This document shows, in pieces, positions 16,374-24,591 of a DNA stretch of 41,948 nucleotides. Position numbers and translations under genes: made by a program. The stretch lies in contig NZ_PTIV01000030.1 in NCBI RefSeq assembly GCF_002934325.1, positions 1-41,948 on the forward strand. Direction: 5' to 3'. The notes under the pieces are model-generated. The model did not search any database. It was not told where the DNA came from and saw only the letters and a list, made by a program, of their open reading frames with translations. Within the stretch, counting starts at the first letter, position 1. Each line of letters opens with the position of its first letter. This DNA is from Marinobacter persicus. Lineage in GTDB: Bacteria; Pseudomonadota; Gammaproteobacteria; Pseudomonadales; Oleiphilaceae.

Positions 16374-17555
16374 CTAAAAAGTGTCGGTTACCGATACTAA
16401 CGCGATATCGTCCGGAAGCTCCGAGATCTGGTCCAGACCCAGGGCCTCGCTCAGCGATGCGATAGTGTGACTACCTCCTGAAACGAGTTCAAGTAGAGTT
16501 TTCTCCTTTTCATCCAGGGACTTTTGCGTCAGTACTTCAAGAATCCCATCGGAAAACAATATCAAGTGAAACGGTTTATCTAATTCAATACGATAAACTT
16601 CCCATTCCGGTTTCTCAAAAATACCCACTGGCAGGCCATTGCCTTCCAGGAACCGGGTTTCACCCCCCTCGAAGGAGATGATCGGCATTGGGAAATGCGC
16701 ACCAACGGCGTAATCGAGCGTTCGTTCAGAAATCGTGATGATACCTACGAACACGGTAACATGTTTGCCGAGGCCCGTATCGAGAAGTTCGGCGTTAATG
16801 CGCTCAAGGAAAAGATCCGGATGCAGGATTTCAGAACTGGACTGGCGCCGCAAGTTGCGTTGCAGCCGGTTGGTCAGGTTTTTCAGTAAAACCGTCACAA
16901 ACGCGGAACTGGCGCCATGGCCGGATACATCCGCAATATAGACCAGCACCTTGTCATCGCTGAGCTTGAAGTAATCGAGAAAATCACCACTCAGGTAGAG
17001 AGAAGGCTTAATCATGTGATCAACCCGCAGGCCAGAGATGTTCAGCTCTCTGTCCGGCAGCATTTTCATCTGCACCTTGCGTCCGGCATTCTGGTCGGCG
17101 CGAAGTTCTGAAATACCGGCCCGCAGCTCGCGGTTGGCATCTTCGAGTTCTTTTCGGTAAAGCTGGTTCAAGCGGTTGATGCGCAGCCGGTCAAACAGCT
17201 TTTCGATCACATTATCCAGGGCGCTGACATCATCCTGGCAGGGCTTGAGGATGACATCCGTTGCCCCGGCCCGCATGGCAGCGACAATATCCTGGCTGGA
17301 TTCACTCGCGGTACAGGCGACCAGGGGCACGAAATGGCCGTCCGCTTCCAGCTCTTCCGATACCTTCTGGATGGTCTCGGGCGGGAGGTCGGCGAAGATG
17401 ACATCCGGCAATTTGTCGTCTGACAGGGTCAGGGCCTCGGCCAGCTTTGCGCGCCCGGTGACGTAGAACCCTTTGGATTCGAGATACCGGGACAGGTCTT
17501 CTCTGGCCTGCTCGTCGGCATCGATAATCAGAATGCGCTCGGTGCGCGATGTCAT
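16374..17555 (-). CDS. Response regulator with PP2C (SpoIIE/RsbU-type) phosphatase output
   Basis: The 393-residue protein has an N-terminal receiver domain (residues 5-125) with phospho-acceptor Asp56 in DVIFADLPPE and the conserved Lys in DVILKPCQD. A linker coiled segment follows (130-175, RLNQLYRKELEDANRELRAG), then a PP2C-type serine phosphatase domain. Metal-binding acidic residues are in SGDFLDYF, IADVSGHGASSAF, FSDGILE and the terminal LPDDIALV. All appear intact. It lacks the HATPase kinase domain found in HsbR or CrsR, so it is phosphatase-only, like RssB-type pseudomonad proteins. It probably dephosphorylates the STAS protein encoded 44 bases downstream and so controls a sigma factor, perhaps RpoS. 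Confidence 0.9.
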   Translation of the reverse strand: MTSRTERILIIDADEQAREDLSRYLESKGFYVTGRAKLAEALTLSDDKLPDVIFADLPPETIQKVSEELEADGHFVPLVACTASESSQDIVAAMRAGATDVILKPCQDDVSALDNVIEKLFDRLRINRLNQLYRKELEDANRELRAGISELRADQNAGRKVQMKMLPDRELNISGLRVDHMIKPSLYLSGDFLDYFKLSDDKVLVYIADVSGHGASSAFVTVLLKNLTNRLQRNLRRQSSSEILHPDLFLERINAELLDTGLGKHVTVFVGIITISERTLDYAVGAHFPMPIISFEGGETRFLEGNGLPVGIFEKPEWEVYRIELDKPFHLILFSDGILEVLTQKSLDEKEKTLLELVSGGSHTIASLSEALGLDQISELPDDIALVSVTDTF

Positions 17556-17661
17556 GTTGGTTACCCTAACCTGCCAGCGATAAAAGGAAATTCTTTGTAT
17601 ATCGCATATTCTGGCATGCCTCTGTGATATAACAAGCCGGTAAGATCAATTCGGGAGTATT

Positions 17662-19152
17662 GTGACGATGCGACGTGCCGTAAACGACCTGCTCGGTGCT
17701 TACGACAAACTGATCATGGACCCGGTGCACGGCGGCATTCCGCTGTACCGGCACGAAATCCAGGTGATTGATCACCCTCTGTTCCAGCGGCTGCGCAACA
17801 TCTGCCAGAACGACATCCTCAGCCTGGTATTCCCGGGGGCCACGCACTCGCGGTTCCTGCACAGCATCGGGGTGATGCACGTGGGCACCCGCATGTTCCG
17901 CTCCATGATTGATGCCTACCTGCGGGAACGGCAACTCAGCGAACGGACAGACCTGGGCCTGAGCCAACTGGATGCCATCGACTACCTGGCCAAGACCATT
18001 CGCCTGGCCTGCCTGCTGCACGACAGCGGCCACTCCAGCTTTTCGCACCAGTTCACCCAGGCCAAACGCATCCGGGACCTGATGTCGCGGCCCCAACGCT
18101 TCCGGGACCTCTGGCATGGGGTGGATTATCACCAGTATTTTCCCGAAGAGCCGGCGGAACTGGAACACGAGCATTATTCGGTGCGTGTTGCCCACGATGT
18201 GCTTTCAGCCATAGACCTTGATAGCGCCGGCCTGAATGCCATCGATGTGATCGGCATTATGGAAACCACCGAGGTGCAGCCCAGCGAAGCCTTCTGCCGC
18301 CACGCCGAAACCTTCTGGAAATTTGTGGCCGGGGATGACGCCGTGGCCGGCAGCATTGCCTCCCGCGATGTGCCACAGCTGGTAATGGATCTGCTGGCTT
18401 CCATCGTCTCCGGCGAAATCGACGCCGACCGCGCGGATTATATGCTTCGTGACGGCTTCCACAGCTCGGTGACCATCGGCGGCTTTAACCTGGACCACCT
18501 GCTGAGCAACCTGCGCTTTGGCTGGGAAGTGTCCGAACCCTGGATGGGGCTGGCAATCACCGAAAAGGGTCTGGGGGCGCTGGAGGATTTCGTCTACAGC
18601 CGCTACCAGATGTACCGCAAGGTCTACGCCCACAAGACGGCGCTGGGCTTTGACTGGCTGCTGCGGGAGGCGATCAACGAGGTGCTGGAAGACCCCGATA
18701 ACTTTGAGTGGATCGACACCTGCCTGAGCGACATGCGCTACTTTGCCGAACTGACCGACAACTTCTTCTGGGAGGCGTTCCGCAAGGTGGCCCGACGCCA
18801 GCCCAAGAGTTATTCCTTCAGCATCGTCAATCGGGTGAAGCTGAAACACCTGGACACCCGGGAGAATCTGGACAAAACCGGTATCCAGACTCACAGCGAG
18901 TGGCTGGGCGACGAGCTGGGCATTGCGCCCGAGGATGTGGTGACCTGCTCCATGCGGGCCCGCTTCTCGAACATTCAGGACAATTTCGACGGCATCAAGG
19001 TGTTGTTGCGGGACCCGATCAGCCGGGAGCGCTCACTGAAGAAAATCACCGATGTAAGCGCGTTTTTCTCCAAATTCGGCGACGGCACCATCACTCACTT
19101 CTACCAGCGCCCGGAAGTGGCCAATGGCACGCCTCCGGACATGACCGAATAG
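17662..19152 (+). CDS. HD-domain phosphohydrolase (dNTPase-like)
   Basis: The 496-residue protein has a complete HD metal site: His62 (THSRFLHSIGVMH), His120-Asp121 (CLLHDSGHSSFSH), and the distal aspartate in EIDADRADYMLRDGF. This layout matches the SAMHD1/dGTPase-like HD group, which removes triphosphate from dNTPs or related nucleotides. The substrate is not determinable here. The start is GTG at 17662 with GGGAG 4 bases upstream; the ATG at 17668 is an equally possible start. An extended -10 (TGATATAAC, 17625-17633) precedes it. The gene diverges from the PP2C regulator and ends 3 bases from the stop of the next, convergent gene. Confidence 0.85.
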   Translation: MTMRRAVNDLLGAYDKLIMDPVHGGIPLYRHEIQVIDHPLFQRLRNICQNDILSLVFPGATHSRFLHSIGVMHVGTRMFRSMIDAYLRERQLSERTDLGLSQLDAIDYLAKTIRLACLLHDSGHSSFSHQFTQAKRIRDLMSRPQRFRDLWHGVDYHQYFPEEPAELEHEHYSVRVAHDVLSAIDLDSAGLNAIDVIGIMETTEVQPSEAFCRHAETFWKFVAGDDAVAGSIASRDVPQLVMDLLASIVSGEIDADRADYMLRDGFHSSVTIGGFNLDHLLSNLRFGWEVSEPWMGLAITEKGLGALEDFVYSRYQMYRKVYAHKTALGFDWLLREAINEVLEDPDNFEWIDTCLSDMRYFAELTDNFFWEAFRKVARRQPKSYSFSIVNRVKLKHLDTRENLDKTGIQTHSEWLGDELGIAPEDVVTCSMRARFSNIQDNFDGIKVLLRDPISRERSLKKITDVSAFFSKFGDGTITHFYQRPEVANGTPPDMTE

Positions 19153-19155
19153 GGA

Positions 19156-20175
19156 TTAGTCTTCCTTCATCGCGGCCACCAGGTTGGCCGCACTCTCCCA
19201 GGCGCCTTCCACCCGGCCACCGGCCAGCCAGTCGCCTGCCAGGCCCAAGCCTTCGCTGCCGTCCCAGAGATAGCCGGGGCAGCCGCCGTCGGTGGAGCGG
19301 GCATAGAGCCACCGGTGGGCAATCTGCTCGCTCACATCACCGGCGTAACCGGTAATATCGCGAAACGCGCCGATCAAACGTTCGGCGATCAGGTCCGGGT
19401 CGGTCTCCAAATGGTGATTGGTCCATTCCGGGGTGGCGTGCAGCACCCACCAGCCGCCGCCCTGCTCACGGCCAGGTTTCGAGGCATTATTGGCGACCCA
19501 GTAAAGGGTGTCGCTGTCCGGGCGGAAGCCTTCGTAAGCCAACGGAACGGCGTCATCCAGCCTGGCGGCGACCGCCCAGCACGGGAGCATGAGGCCTGCG
19601 GAATCCGAAACCTTGTCCACCATCGGGGCGAGCCCACTGTCATCCAGAATCTGCTGGGCATGGGCCGGCGGTGCAGTAATAATAACCTGATCGAACCGGC
19701 CCTGGTCCCGGTCTTCCGCACACAACAGTTGCCAGTGGCCATCCTCGCGGATCAGCCTGGCGATGCGCACTTGTGCCGCCAGATCCACGTGCTTCGACAA
19801 CGCCCGGGAAACGGCCGTCATCCTCGGCGTGCCAACATACCGGGCCTCATCCGGAAACGGCTGCCAACCCCCTTGCGGATGCTGGAAACCAAAACGTCCC
19901 GGCCATTCGGAGAACGTATCGTTACCGGCCCAGGTTTGCAGGAAGGCATGGAATGCCGGGTCCCGGATGGTGAAATATTGAGCCCCGATATCGACCGAGC
20001 CCGTATCGCCCACACGTTTTGAGGACAATCGCCCGCCAGGCCCGCGACTCTTCTCAAACACCGCCACCTGGTGCCCTTGCTCTTTCAGCAAAATCGCGGA
20101 AACAAGCCCGGCAAGCCCTGAACCAATCACCGCCACCCGGCGTATAGATGCACTGTCTGATGTAACTTTTGGCAT
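19156..20175 (-). CDS. NAD(P)/FAD-dependent oxidoreductase, renalase-like (COG3380 type)
   Basis: The protein opens with a clear dinucleotide-binding motif (RRVAVIGSGLAGLVSAILL), then VFEKSRGPGGRLSSKRV, the FAD-clamping segment of amine-oxidase-like flavoproteins. The C-terminal GLGLAGDWLAGGRVEGAWESAANL contacts the FAD. With the ATG at 20175 it has 339 residues, normal for the family; a TTG 12 codons upstream is possible but has no better ribosome-binding site. Related proteins oxidise NAD(P)H isomers or amines, and the substrate here is unknown. Its start lies only 8 bases from the start of the divergent desaturase gene, so it may be functionally linked to that lipid operon. Confidence 0.8.
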   Translation of the reverse strand: MPKVTSDSASIRRVAVIGSGLAGLVSAILLKEQGHQVAVFEKSRGPGGRLSSKRVGDTGSVDIGAQYFTIRDPAFHAFLQTWAGNDTFSEWPGRFGFQHPQGGWQPFPDEARYVGTPRMTAVSRALSKHVDLAAQVRIARLIREDGHWQLLCAEDRDQGRFDQVIITAPPAHAQQILDDSGLAPMVDKVSDSAGLMLPCWAVAARLDDAVPLAYEGFRPDSDTLYWVANNASKPGREQGGGWWVLHATPEWTNHHLETDPDLIAERLIGAFRDITGYAGDVSEQIAHRWLYARSTDGGCPGYLWDGSEGLGLAGDWLAGGRVEGAWESAANLVAAMKED

Positions 20176-20183
20176 GATGATAT

Positions 20184-21140
20184 ATGACCCACGTGAATAA
20201 CTGGCTGACAAACATTCTGAGATGGTTCGATTCCGAAGCGGGATCAGATCACCTGGACTCCAGTTCCCGGACGTTTAACCTGTTGCGCGTGCTGCCTTTT
20301 GTGGGGCTGCACCTGGCCTGTTTGCTGGCTTTCGTGACCGGAGTCAGCACGTTTGCGGTGGCTTTTGCCATCGCCTTTTTCCTGATTCGCATGTTCGCCA
20401 TCACCGGGTTTTACCACCGTTACTTCTCTCACAAAACCTTCAAGACCAGCCGCACCGCACAATTTATCTTCGCGGTACTTGGCGCCAGCGCCGCCCAACG
20501 CGGCCCGCTGTGGTGGGCGGCCCATCATCGCCATCATCACCAGTATTCCGATCAGCCCGAAGACCTGCACTCGCCCCATCACGGTGGCTTCTGGTGGGCT
20601 CACGCGGGCTGGTTTACCTGCGATGCCGGTTTTGCCATGAACAAAAAGCGGGTTGGCGATTGGCTGAAATTCCCGGAGCTGCGCTTCATCAACCGCTTCG
20701 ACTCACTTGTACCCACCATTTTTGCCGTACTGATTTACGGCCTGGGTGAAGCTTTGGCGGTCTGGGCACCCGGGCTGAACACCAATGGCCCCCAGTTGCT
20801 GGTGTGGGGTTTCATCACCTCGACCGTGGCCCTGTTCCACGCTACGGTCTCCATCAATTCCCTGCTGCACGTCTGGGGTAAGCGCCGGTTCGACACCGAA
20901 GACGACAGCCGCAACAATTTCTGGCTGGCCCTGCTGACCCTGGGAGAAGGCTGGCACAACAATCATCACCGCTGGCCCCGCTCGGTACGCCAGGGCTTCC
21001 GGTGGTACGAGATTGATATTACCTACTATGGCCTTTGGCTATTATCCAAGCTCGGTATCGTCTGGGATCTGAACCCAATTCCCGAGCAGATCCTGGAAGA
21101 AACCCGCCAACTCGACAATCAGAAGAGGAAACGCTCATGA
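20184..21140 (+). CDS. Acyl-CoA (delta-9 type) fatty acid desaturase
   Basis: This is an integral-membrane di-iron desaturase that places a cis double bond in acyl chains using O2. The 318-residue protein has the three histidine boxes: HRYFSH (residues 78-83), HHRHHH (114-119, in WWAAHHRHHH) and HNNHH near residue 256 (GEGWHNNHHRWP). They are separated by hydrophobic helices at about 36-75 and 175-215. The start at 20184 gives the usual NNWLTNILRWFDSEAG N-terminus, although no strong ribosome-binding site precedes it. It is the first gene of an eight-gene operon, and its TGA overlaps the ATG of the next gene. It probably supplies unsaturated chains that downstream enzymes modify. Confidence 0.92.
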   Translation: MTHVNNWLTNILRWFDSEAGSDHLDSSSRTFNLLRVLPFVGLHLACLLAFVTGVSTFAVAFAIAFFLIRMFAITGFYHRYFSHKTFKTSRTAQFIFAVLGASAAQRGPLWWAAHHRHHHQYSDQPEDLHSPHHGGFWWAHAGWFTCDAGFAMNKKRVGDWLKFPELRFINRFDSLVPTIFAVLIYGLGEALAVWAPGLNTNGPQLLVWGFITSTVALFHATVSINSLLHVWGKRRFDTEDDSRNNFWLALLTLGEGWHNNHHRWPRSVRQGFRWYEIDITYYGLWLLSKLGIVWDLNPIPEQILEETRQLDNQKRKRS

Positions 21141-21607
21141 CTTCCACTGCCTCATCTGTAGAAGTCGGCTCACGTAACGCCGCGGTCCCCATGGTCCTGG
21201 ATCGTTTCTGCCAGCTGTTCAACGAACTGGACAAAGGCAACCTGCAGCGTTTGCAGGAGATCTACAGCGAAGACATCCGGTTCCAGGACCCGTTCAGCCG
21301 GGTGGAAGGCCTGGATGCCCTCACCAAATATTTTGCAGGCGCCTACAGCAACGTGATCAGCTGCAGGTTCCGCTTTGGCGAGCCGGTGGTCCAGCAGGGC
21401 CACTGCACCATTCCGTGGGTTATGGAGCTGCGCCACAAGCGCCTGCGCAAGGGCGAACTGGTGCAGGTGGACGGCATCAGCCATCTTGAGATTCGCGATG
21501 GCCGGGTCTGCTATCACCGGGATTATTTCGACGCCGGCCAGCTGTTGTATGAAAACCTGCCCGTTCTGGGCGGCCTCATTCGCCGGATTCGGGAGCATGC
21601 GGGATGA
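21137..21607 (+). CDS. Nuclear transport factor 2-like (SnoaL-fold) protein
   Basis: The 156-residue protein has the NTF2/SnoaL cone fold pattern: LDRFCQLFNELDKGNLQRLQEIYSEDIRFQDPF, then a central VEGLDALTKYFAGAY, and a final HLEIRDGRVCYHRDYFD. Such small proteins act as hydratases, isomerases or binding partners; no catalytic pair can be named from sequence. The start ATG at 21137 overlaps the desaturase stop by 4 bases and has AAGAGGAAA upstream. The open frame extends further into the desaturase gene, but that part is clearly spurious. The gene is followed by a 4-base overlap with the SDR gene, so it is tightly coupled in the lipid-modification operon. Confidence 0.88.
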   Translation: MTSTASSVEVGSRNAAVPMVLDRFCQLFNELDKGNLQRLQEIYSEDIRFQDPFSRVEGLDALTKYFAGAYSNVISCRFRFGEPVVQQGHCTIPWVMELRHKRLRKGELVQVDGISHLEIRDGRVCYHRDYFDAGQLLYENLPVLGGLIRRIREHAG

Positions 21608-22386
21608 GCAAACGTCTGAGCAATCGCGCCAACATCTGGCTCACCGGCGCCTCCTCCGGCATCGGGGAAGCGCTGGTACATGAACTGATCAGCGCCAACC
21701 ACAATCTCATCATCACCGGCCGGCACCAGGAGGCACTGGACGCCATCGAGGAACAATATCCGCAGCGAATTACCACCGCCGCTGCCGACACCACCAGCAA
21801 GGATGAGCTGGCCGGCATTGCCGATACCCTGAACCATTTCGGCGACCTGGACATGGTCATCCTCAATGCCGGCACCTGCGAATACCTGGAAGTTGCCGAG
21901 TACGACAGCGACGTAATTGAGGCCAATCTGACCACCAACATGCTGGGTACCGCCCGCTGCCTGGACATCGCGCTCCCGGCCCTGCGGGCCACTCGGGCCA
22001 AGGGCAAACCGGCCACCCTGGTAATCGTCGGCTCCTCGGCCTGGTGGTTTCCGTTTGGCCGCGCCGAAGGCTATGGTGCCTCGAAAGCGGCACTGAGCTA
22101 TTTTGCCCACGCCCTGAGAGCGGATCTGGCAGCGGAAGGCATTGAGGTGGTGGTGGTGTCGCCGGGCTTCGTGAAAACGCCCCTGACCGACCGCAACGAT
22201 TTCGCCATGCCGTTCATCGTGGAAGCCAAAGACGCGGCACGACAGATTCGGACCGGGCTGGAACAGGGCAAAACCGAAATTGCTTTCCCCTGGCAGTTCA
22301 TCTGGATGCTCAAGCTGTTCAGTGCCCTGCCTCAACGCCTGATCGACCGCCTCGCCGCCAAGATGGCACGTAACAGCAACACTTGA
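21604..22386 (+). CDS. Short-chain dehydrogenase/reductase
   Basis: This is a classical SDR of 260 residues. The cofactor motif TGASSGIGEAL is at residues 14-24, NAGTCEY follows, a serine occurs in VIVGSSAWWFPFG, and the catalytic YGASK lies near residue 158. A C-terminal amphipathic stretch (FIWMLKLFSALPQRLIDRLAAKM) suggests membrane contact, which would fit a lipid substrate. It overlaps the NTF2-like gene by 4 bases (ATGA). The FAD-protein gene begins 26 bases after its stop. SDRs of this cassette type are found beside cyclopropane-synthase-like and DUF1365 genes in other gammaproteobacteria, but the oxidised or reduced substrate is not known. Confidence 0.9.
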   Translation: MSKRLSNRANIWLTGASSGIGEALVHELISANHNLIITGRHQEALDAIEEQYPQRITTAAADTTSKDELAGIADTLNHFGDLDMVILNAGTCEYLEVAEYDSDVIEANLTTNMLGTARCLDIALPALRATRAKGKPATLVIVGSSAWWFPFGRAEGYGASKAALSYFAHALRADLAAEGIEVVVVSPGFVKTPLTDRNDFAMPFIVEAKDAARQIRTGLEQGKTEIAFPWQFIWMLKLFSALPQRLIDRLAAKMARNSNT

Positions 22387-22412
22387 ACCCATTCTCCAAG
22401 GAAAAGCGATAC

Positions 22413-23678
22413 ATGAACCAGGAACGTCAGCGAATTGCTGTCATCGGTGCCGGAGTATCCGGCCTGACGGCAGCCTGGCTGCTTAGCGAGAAACACGACA
22501 TCACCCTGTTTGAGGCCGGCGATTACGCCGGTGGTCACACCAACACCGAATACGTGGAGGCCGGCGGCCGTACCTGGCCGGTCAATACCGGTTTTATCGT
22601 GTTCAATGACTGGACCTACCCCGGTTTCATCAAGCTGATGGGCCGGCTGGGCGTGGCGTCGGAAGTGAGCGACATGAGCTTCAGCGTGGATTGCCAGAAC
22701 TCCGGCCTGCAATACAACGGCACCAGCCTGAACACCCTGTTCGCGCAGCGTCGAAACCTGTTCAACCCGAGCTTCCTGAAGATGATCCGCGAGATCCTCC
22801 GGTTCAACCAGGAAACCCGCGCGGACCTTGCCGCCGGCAACATCCCCGAAGGGCAAACCCTGGGCGAGTACCTGGACCGCCATGGCTACAGCCGTTATTT
22901 TCGCAATTACTACATCGTGCCCATGGGCGCGGCCATCTGGTCGGCGCCGGAAATCGTGCTGGAACAGTTCCCGATTCGCTTCTTCCTGCAGTTCTTCAAC
23001 AACCACGGCATGCTGTCGGTGGACGACCGCCCTACCTGGCGGGTGATTTCCGGCGGCTCGGCCACCTACGTGAACCGGATGATGGACCGTCTGGGCGAAT
23101 GCACGCACCTGAACAGTCCGGTTTCATCCATCCAGCGGGACGAAGATGGCGTGACCATCACCAGTAACGGCCAGCAACACCGGTTCGATCAGGTGATCCT
23201 GGGCTGTCACAGTGACCAGGCCCTGGCCATGTTGAGCGATGCCACACCGGAAGAACGGGAAATCCTGGGCGCCATCGCCTACCAGAAGAACGACGTGGTG
23301 CTGCACACCGACGCCAGCGTGCTGCCGTCCAACCGGCGAGCCTGGGCGGCCTGGAACTACCGGATTCCGGGTAGCAACAGCGAGCCGGTCTCGGTCAGTT
23401 ACAACATGAACATCCTGCAGAACTTCCACGACGCGCCGGAAACCTTCTGCGTGACCCTGAACCGCAGTCACGACATCGCGCCAGAGAAGATCATCAAGCG
23501 CTTCGAGTACGACCACCCGGTGTTCACCCTGGATGCCGTGGCCGCCCAGGAACGCTATGATGAAATCGGCAACCGCAACCGCACCCACTTCTGCGGGGCC
23601 TACTGGTTCAACGGATTCCATGAGGACGGCGTACAGAGTGCCCTGCGGGTAACCCGGGCCTTTGGCGTGGAGCTTTGA
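22413..23678 (+). CDS. FAD-dependent amine-oxidase-like oxidoreductase (COG2907 type)
   Basis: The 421-residue protein has an N-terminal FAD motif (RIAVIGAGVSGLTAAWLL), then LFEAGDYAGGHTNT, which marks amine-oxidase/phytoene-desaturase-like flavoproteins. The C-terminal FCGAYWFNGFHEDGVQSALRV completes the FAD site. Flavoproteins of this group sit next to CFA-like methyltransferases, and UfaD of Rhodobacter, a desaturase of methylated fatty acids in furan fatty acid synthesis, is a functional precedent. Whether this protein does the same is inference. The ATG at 22413 with AAGGA 10 bases upstream is chosen over a TTG at 22383. It ends one base before the start of the DUF1365 gene. Confidence 0.85.
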   Translation: MNQERQRIAVIGAGVSGLTAAWLLSEKHDITLFEAGDYAGGHTNTEYVEAGGRTWPVNTGFIVFNDWTYPGFIKLMGRLGVASEVSDMSFSVDCQNSGLQYNGTSLNTLFAQRRNLFNPSFLKMIREILRFNQETRADLAAGNIPEGQTLGEYLDRHGYSRYFRNYYIVPMGAAIWSAPEIVLEQFPIRFFLQFFNNHGMLSVDDRPTWRVISGGSATYVNRMMDRLGECTHLNSPVSSIQRDEDGVTITSNGQQHRFDQVILGCHSDQALAMLSDATPEEREILGAIAYQKNDVVLHTDASVLPSNRRAWAAWNYRIPGSNSEPVSVSYNMNILQNFHDAPETFCVTLNRSHDIAPEKIIKRFEYDHPVFTLDAVAAQERYDEIGNRNRTHFCGAYWFNGFHEDGVQSALRVTRAFGVEL

Positions 23679-23679
23679 A

Positions 23680-24591
23680 ATGACAACGGAATGGCTCGAA
23701 GGCACTATAAGACATCGTCGTAAGCAGCCGAAAAAGCACGAATTTCAATATAACATCGGTATGCTGTGCCTGGACCTGAATGACTGGACAGACATTGCCA
23801 GCACCAGCCCATTCCTGTCTTCCGGCCGCTTCAACTGGGTCAGCCTGTACCGGGAAGACTACCTGGACCCGGACGTTCCCTGCCTCCGCCAGGCCGTCTG
23901 CCAGCTTGTAAAAAAGGCCACGGGCTGGATACCGGACGGCCCGATCCAACTGGTCACCCATCCCCGCTACCTGGGGTACATCTTCAACCCCGTGAGCTTC
24001 TACCTGTGTTACGAGGCTGGCCAGCATCCGGAGAACGGAGATGTGCCAAGGGTCATCCTGGCCCAGATCACCAACACGCCCTGGAAGCAGCGCCACGTGT
24101 ACTGCCTGGAATGCGAGCAACCCGGCCCCGGCAACACTTCCGACTGGCAGTCTGAACGTTTCGCCTTCTCCAAGCGTTTCCACGTGTCGCCCTTCAACGG
24201 CATGGATCAGCATTACCAATGGTTGTTCAGCTTCCGTGGCCCGGACCTGCGCGTTCACATGAATGTGACCGAAGGTGAAAAGAAACAATTTGATGCCACT
24301 TTGGTGGTCCGTCGCCAGGCATTTGATCGTAATACCTTTCACAAGAGCCTGGTCCGGTTTCCCCTGGAAACCATCAAGGGTACCGCCGGTATCTACTGGA
24401 ACGCCCTGAAGCTCAAACTCAAGGGCGTGCCCTTCCACACCCACCCGGACAAGCTGGATCCCAAGGCCGACACCTATCGGCGGGGGGTGGATGACGAAGG
24501 GCTGGATGTCACGGAAACGGACCAAGGCAAGGCAACGAACAACAAGGCAGATGCCGCGTCTGAAGCAAGGGTAAGCTCATGGAGAACCTGA
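23680..24591 (+). CDS. DUF1365 family protein (303 aa)
   Basis: The family signature is clear: LEGTIRHRRKQPKKHEFQY at the N-terminus, LVTHPRYLGYIFNPVSFYLCYE around residues 88-110, and KRFHVSPFNGMDQHYQWLF near 170. The function of the family is not established. It is almost always encoded between a COG2907 flavoprotein and a cyclopropane-synthase-like methyltransferase, as here. The ATG at 23680, with GGAG 7 bases upstream, is used; six codons upstream in the same frame fall within the previous gene. The C-terminal 35 residues are polar and low-complexity. Its last 13 bases overlap the next gene. Confidence 0.9.
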   Translation: MTTEWLEGTIRHRRKQPKKHEFQYNIGMLCLDLNDWTDIASTSPFLSSGRFNWVSLYREDYLDPDVPCLRQAVCQLVKKATGWIPDGPIQLVTHPRYLGYIFNPVSFYLCYEAGQHPENGDVPRVILAQITNTPWKQRHVYCLECEQPGPGNTSDWQSERFAFSKRFHVSPFNGMDQHYQWLFSFRGPDLRVHMNVTEGEKKQFDATLVVRRQAFDRNTFHKSLVRFPLETIKGTAGIYWNALKLKLKGVPFHTHPDKLDPKADTYRRGVDDEGLDVTETDQGKATNNKADAASEARVSSWRT

